Positions 63,101 to 64,000 of a DNA stretch of 64,000 nt are shown piece by piece (position 1 is the first letter of the stretch; each line of letters begins with the position of its first letter). Below the pieces are notes generated by a model, which was given only the letters and a program-made list of their open reading frames with translations, did not search any database and was not told the origin of the DNA. This DNA comes from JACVRW01 sp963808775. Its GTDB lineage: Bacteria > Actinomycetota > Thermoleophilia > Solirubrobacterales > Thermoleophilaceae. The stretch is from assembly GCA_963808775.1 (NCBI GenBank), contig CAWEGR010000005.1, forward strand, positions 868,001 through 932,000. Direction: 5' to 3'. The position numbers and the translations under genes were made by a program.

Positions 63101-63301
63101 TCACATATCGGCGCAGGACAGCTGGTTTACTCTTGTTTTTGTTTCGTAGGACTCGTAGAACGTCACGCCAGCGCGGCTGCCGCAACATCGGCTGTTTTCT
63201 TGGCGCGCTTCGCTCGTTCGCGTGACGACTCCTCTGACGATAGGTTGTTTAGGTAGGGGGTGTTGTTTGTTTCGAGTGTAGTGTTTAACAGTATTTTGCA
63301 T
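63101..63301 (-). pseudogene. Small protein, unit 1 gene A, frameshifted
   Basis: The end is GVTFYESYETKTRVNQLSCA, DM-TGA. The middle, in another frame, is ETNNTPYLNNLSSEESSRER, AKRAKKTADVAAAALA. The N-terminus may be MQNTVKHYTRN at 63301. Aligns along its length with the unit 2 gene A (PDLNDLSSAESAR, VTFPEPSETKTRANQLSCAE). Charged and helical; no family recognised. Confidence 0.4.
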
Positions 63302-63339
63302 CTCGCTGTGTTGTTGGTGTAAGTTTCTTTTAGTGTGTG

Positions 63340-63417
63340 TTAGTACGCGGCGTAGCCGCTACGAAGACTCTCGGTGATTGCGATCTTGTATAAGTCGTAA
63401 GTGTTGTGTGTAGCACT
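63340..63417 (-). pseudogene. Unit 2 gene B fragment
   Basis: Frame YDLYKIAITESLRSGYAAY ending in TAA at 63340. It matches the N-terminus of the unit 1 gene B (MIAIAEILSNSYATYYH) but stops where the other copy continues for about 33 residues, so it is truncated or frame-broken. Confidence 0.3.
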
Positions 63418-63599
63418 TCACATTTCGGCGCAGGACAGCTGGTTTGCTCTTGTTTTTGTCTCGGAGGGCTCGGGGAACGTCACGCCCAGCGCCGCTGCCG
63501 CCGCTCGGCTGCTTTCTTAGAACGCTTTGCTTGTTAGCGCGCGGACTCTGCTGACGACAGGTCGTTCAGGTCGGGCGTTGTGTTTAGCTCGTGCATCAT
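63418..63599 (-). pseudogene. Small protein, unit 2 gene A, frameshifted
   Basis: ATG 63599: MMHELNTTPDLNDLSSAESA, R, an in-frame TAA, then QAKRSKKAAERRQRRWA and, one frame on, GVTFPEPSETKTRANQLSCA, EM-TGA at 63418. The strong similarity to the gene A copy of unit 1, in both frames, shows the coding sense. The internal stop and frame change are either decay or error. Confidence 0.4.
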
Positions 63600-63639
63600 G
63601 CTTACTTTTTACTCCGCGTTGACGTTTTGGGGTGTTTGT

Positions 63640-63807
63640 TTACTTATTATTTAACTTCTCTAGCTGGGCGCGCGCAAGACTGGATTCTCGCAGCGAGCAG
63701 TCCGCGTCGGTCCGCGCGCGTTCTCCTGTGATACCGCGCAACGCGAGCGCGGCGAATGTCTTCGGGCTTACTCTCGCTCTTCGCTGTCTGACAGCGCGAC
63801 GCGGCAA
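63640..63807 (-). CDS. Hypothetical protein fragment, 55 codons
   Basis: Frame ending in TAA at 63640: ARVSPKTFAALALRGITGER, ARTDADCSLRESSLARAQLE and KLNNK. The start is arbitrary (TTG 63807); the same frame is open further upstream and overlaps the neighbouring gene's end. Looks like a small helical phage protein; unrecognised. Confidence 0.3.
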   Translation of the reverse strand: MPRRAVRQRRARVSPKTFAALALRGITGERARTDADCSLRESSLARAQLEKLNNK

Positions 63808-63833
63808 GACTTTGAACGTCGTTCTGAGAGAGT

Positions 63834-64000
63834 TTAGCTCGACGGCGGTGTCGGTGACTTCGGTATGGGCGACGGGGCGAACAGCGCTGTGATGATCTGC
63901 TGCAACTTCGCGTCGATTTCGCTAAGCTGGGCGCGCACTTGGATCTGGAAGTCTCTCTCGGCTTTGGTAGCGCGTTCGGTTTTCTCCTCTATCAGCTTTA
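63834..64000 (-). CDS. C-terminal end of a coiled-coil protein, truncated by the window
   Basis: Open from the window edge to TAA at 63834: KLIEEKTERATKAERDFQIQ, VRAQLSEIDAKLQQIITALF and a Pro/Ser tail APSPIPKSPTPPSS. Clear heptad pattern and a disordered end. Too little is present to identify it. Confidence 0.45.
   Translation of the reverse strand, partial: KLIEEKTERATKAERDFQIQVRAQLSEIDAKLQQIITALFAPSPIPKSPTPPSS

Larger units (their letters stand above)
63014..63600. repeat. Diverged tandem duplication, period about 317 bases
   Basis: Two copies, about 63014-63290 and 63331-63600, share long stretches such as GCGCAGGACAGCTGGTTT, CTCTTGTTTTTGT and GGAACGTCACGCC-like segments (first copy AGAACGTCACGCC). 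Each holds the end of a gene A (stops at 63101 and 63418, 317 bases apart) and the start of a gene B. Differences are mostly substitutions, including many that keep the amino acid similar, so this is an old coding duplication and not an assembly echo. Confidence 0.7.

Noticed and set aside
54877..64000. Possible alternative genetic code (amber recoding) in the island, suggested by in-frame TAG codons
   Set aside because: TAA and TGA also interrupt coding, and most breaks are frame changes rather than clean stop replacements. The five SnoaL-like genes use TAG as genuine stops next to start codons.
1..64000. tRNA, rRNA or CRISPR features
   Set aside because: No cloverleaf, rRNA core sequence or regularly spaced repeats were found by eye in the intergenic regions. 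A covariance-model scan would be decisive.

Overview
This is a GC-rich actinobacterial chromosome fragment, most like the class Thermoleophilia (Solirubrobacterales relatives). The evidence is the extreme GC bias at third codon positions, many GTG starts, a division/cell-wall (dcw) cluster ending in ftsZ, and a tandem family of SnoaL-like proteins that start MSQENVE and end GLRE, a style I associate with Thermoleophilia. The taxonomic call is inference.

1-17.9 kb is the dcw cluster: rsmH (partial), ftsL-like, ftsI, murE, murF, mraY, murD, ftsW, murG, murC, murB, ftsQ, ftsZ. Two antisense inserts interrupt it: a GAF/degenerate-GGDEF plus MshEN/coiled-coil gene pair (3.3-5.7 kb) and a ridA-like gene (12.9-13.3 kb). 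17.9-24.8 kb holds a GNAT acetyltransferase, an M20 peptidase, the glycine-cleavage set gcvT-gcvH-gcvPA-gcvPB and a sulfite-oxidase-like enzyme. 24.8-31.4 kb has trpS, a 31-residue membrane peptide, scpA-scpB, a secreted protein, rlmN and a PAS-PAS-GGDEF protein. 31.4-38.4 kb is an envelope-stress-like block: S1C protease, vWA protein, two-component system, MoxR-DUF58-vWA. 38.4-46.4 kb runs from a pseudouridine synthase through an aromatic amino acid block (aroH, hisC-like, aroF, tyrA, aroA) into cmk and der; aroF is preceded by an apparent attenuation leader peptide rich in Phe, Tyr and Trp. 46.4-54.8 kb has tnaA, metK, a class III cyclase, priA, def and ettA.

From about 54.8 kb the character changes. 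GC drops, genes are small and broken, and the content is prophage- or satellite-like: Cys-rich small proteins, an AAA+ ATPase with a C-terminal winged helix, two excisionase-like HTH proteins, a coiled-coil protein and the N-terminus of an HK97-type prohead protease. This abuts a five-copy tandem array of SnoaL-like genes on the minus strand (60.4-62.5 kb). An AT-rich stretch with a duplicated two-gene unit follows, and then the end of a coiled-coil gene that leaves the window. I see no integrase, tRNA, rRNA or CRISPR array.

A quality warning applies throughout. At least ten otherwise conserved genes (ftsL-like, ftsW, ridA, murC, murB, sulfite oxidase, a secreted protein, DUF58, der, priA) are broken by frameshifts, and each of the twelve shifts is what a single inserted base would produce. 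Several of these genes are essential, so the breaks are most likely sequence errors. The same +1 pattern, at much higher density, accounts for most of the broken frames in the 55-60 kb island.
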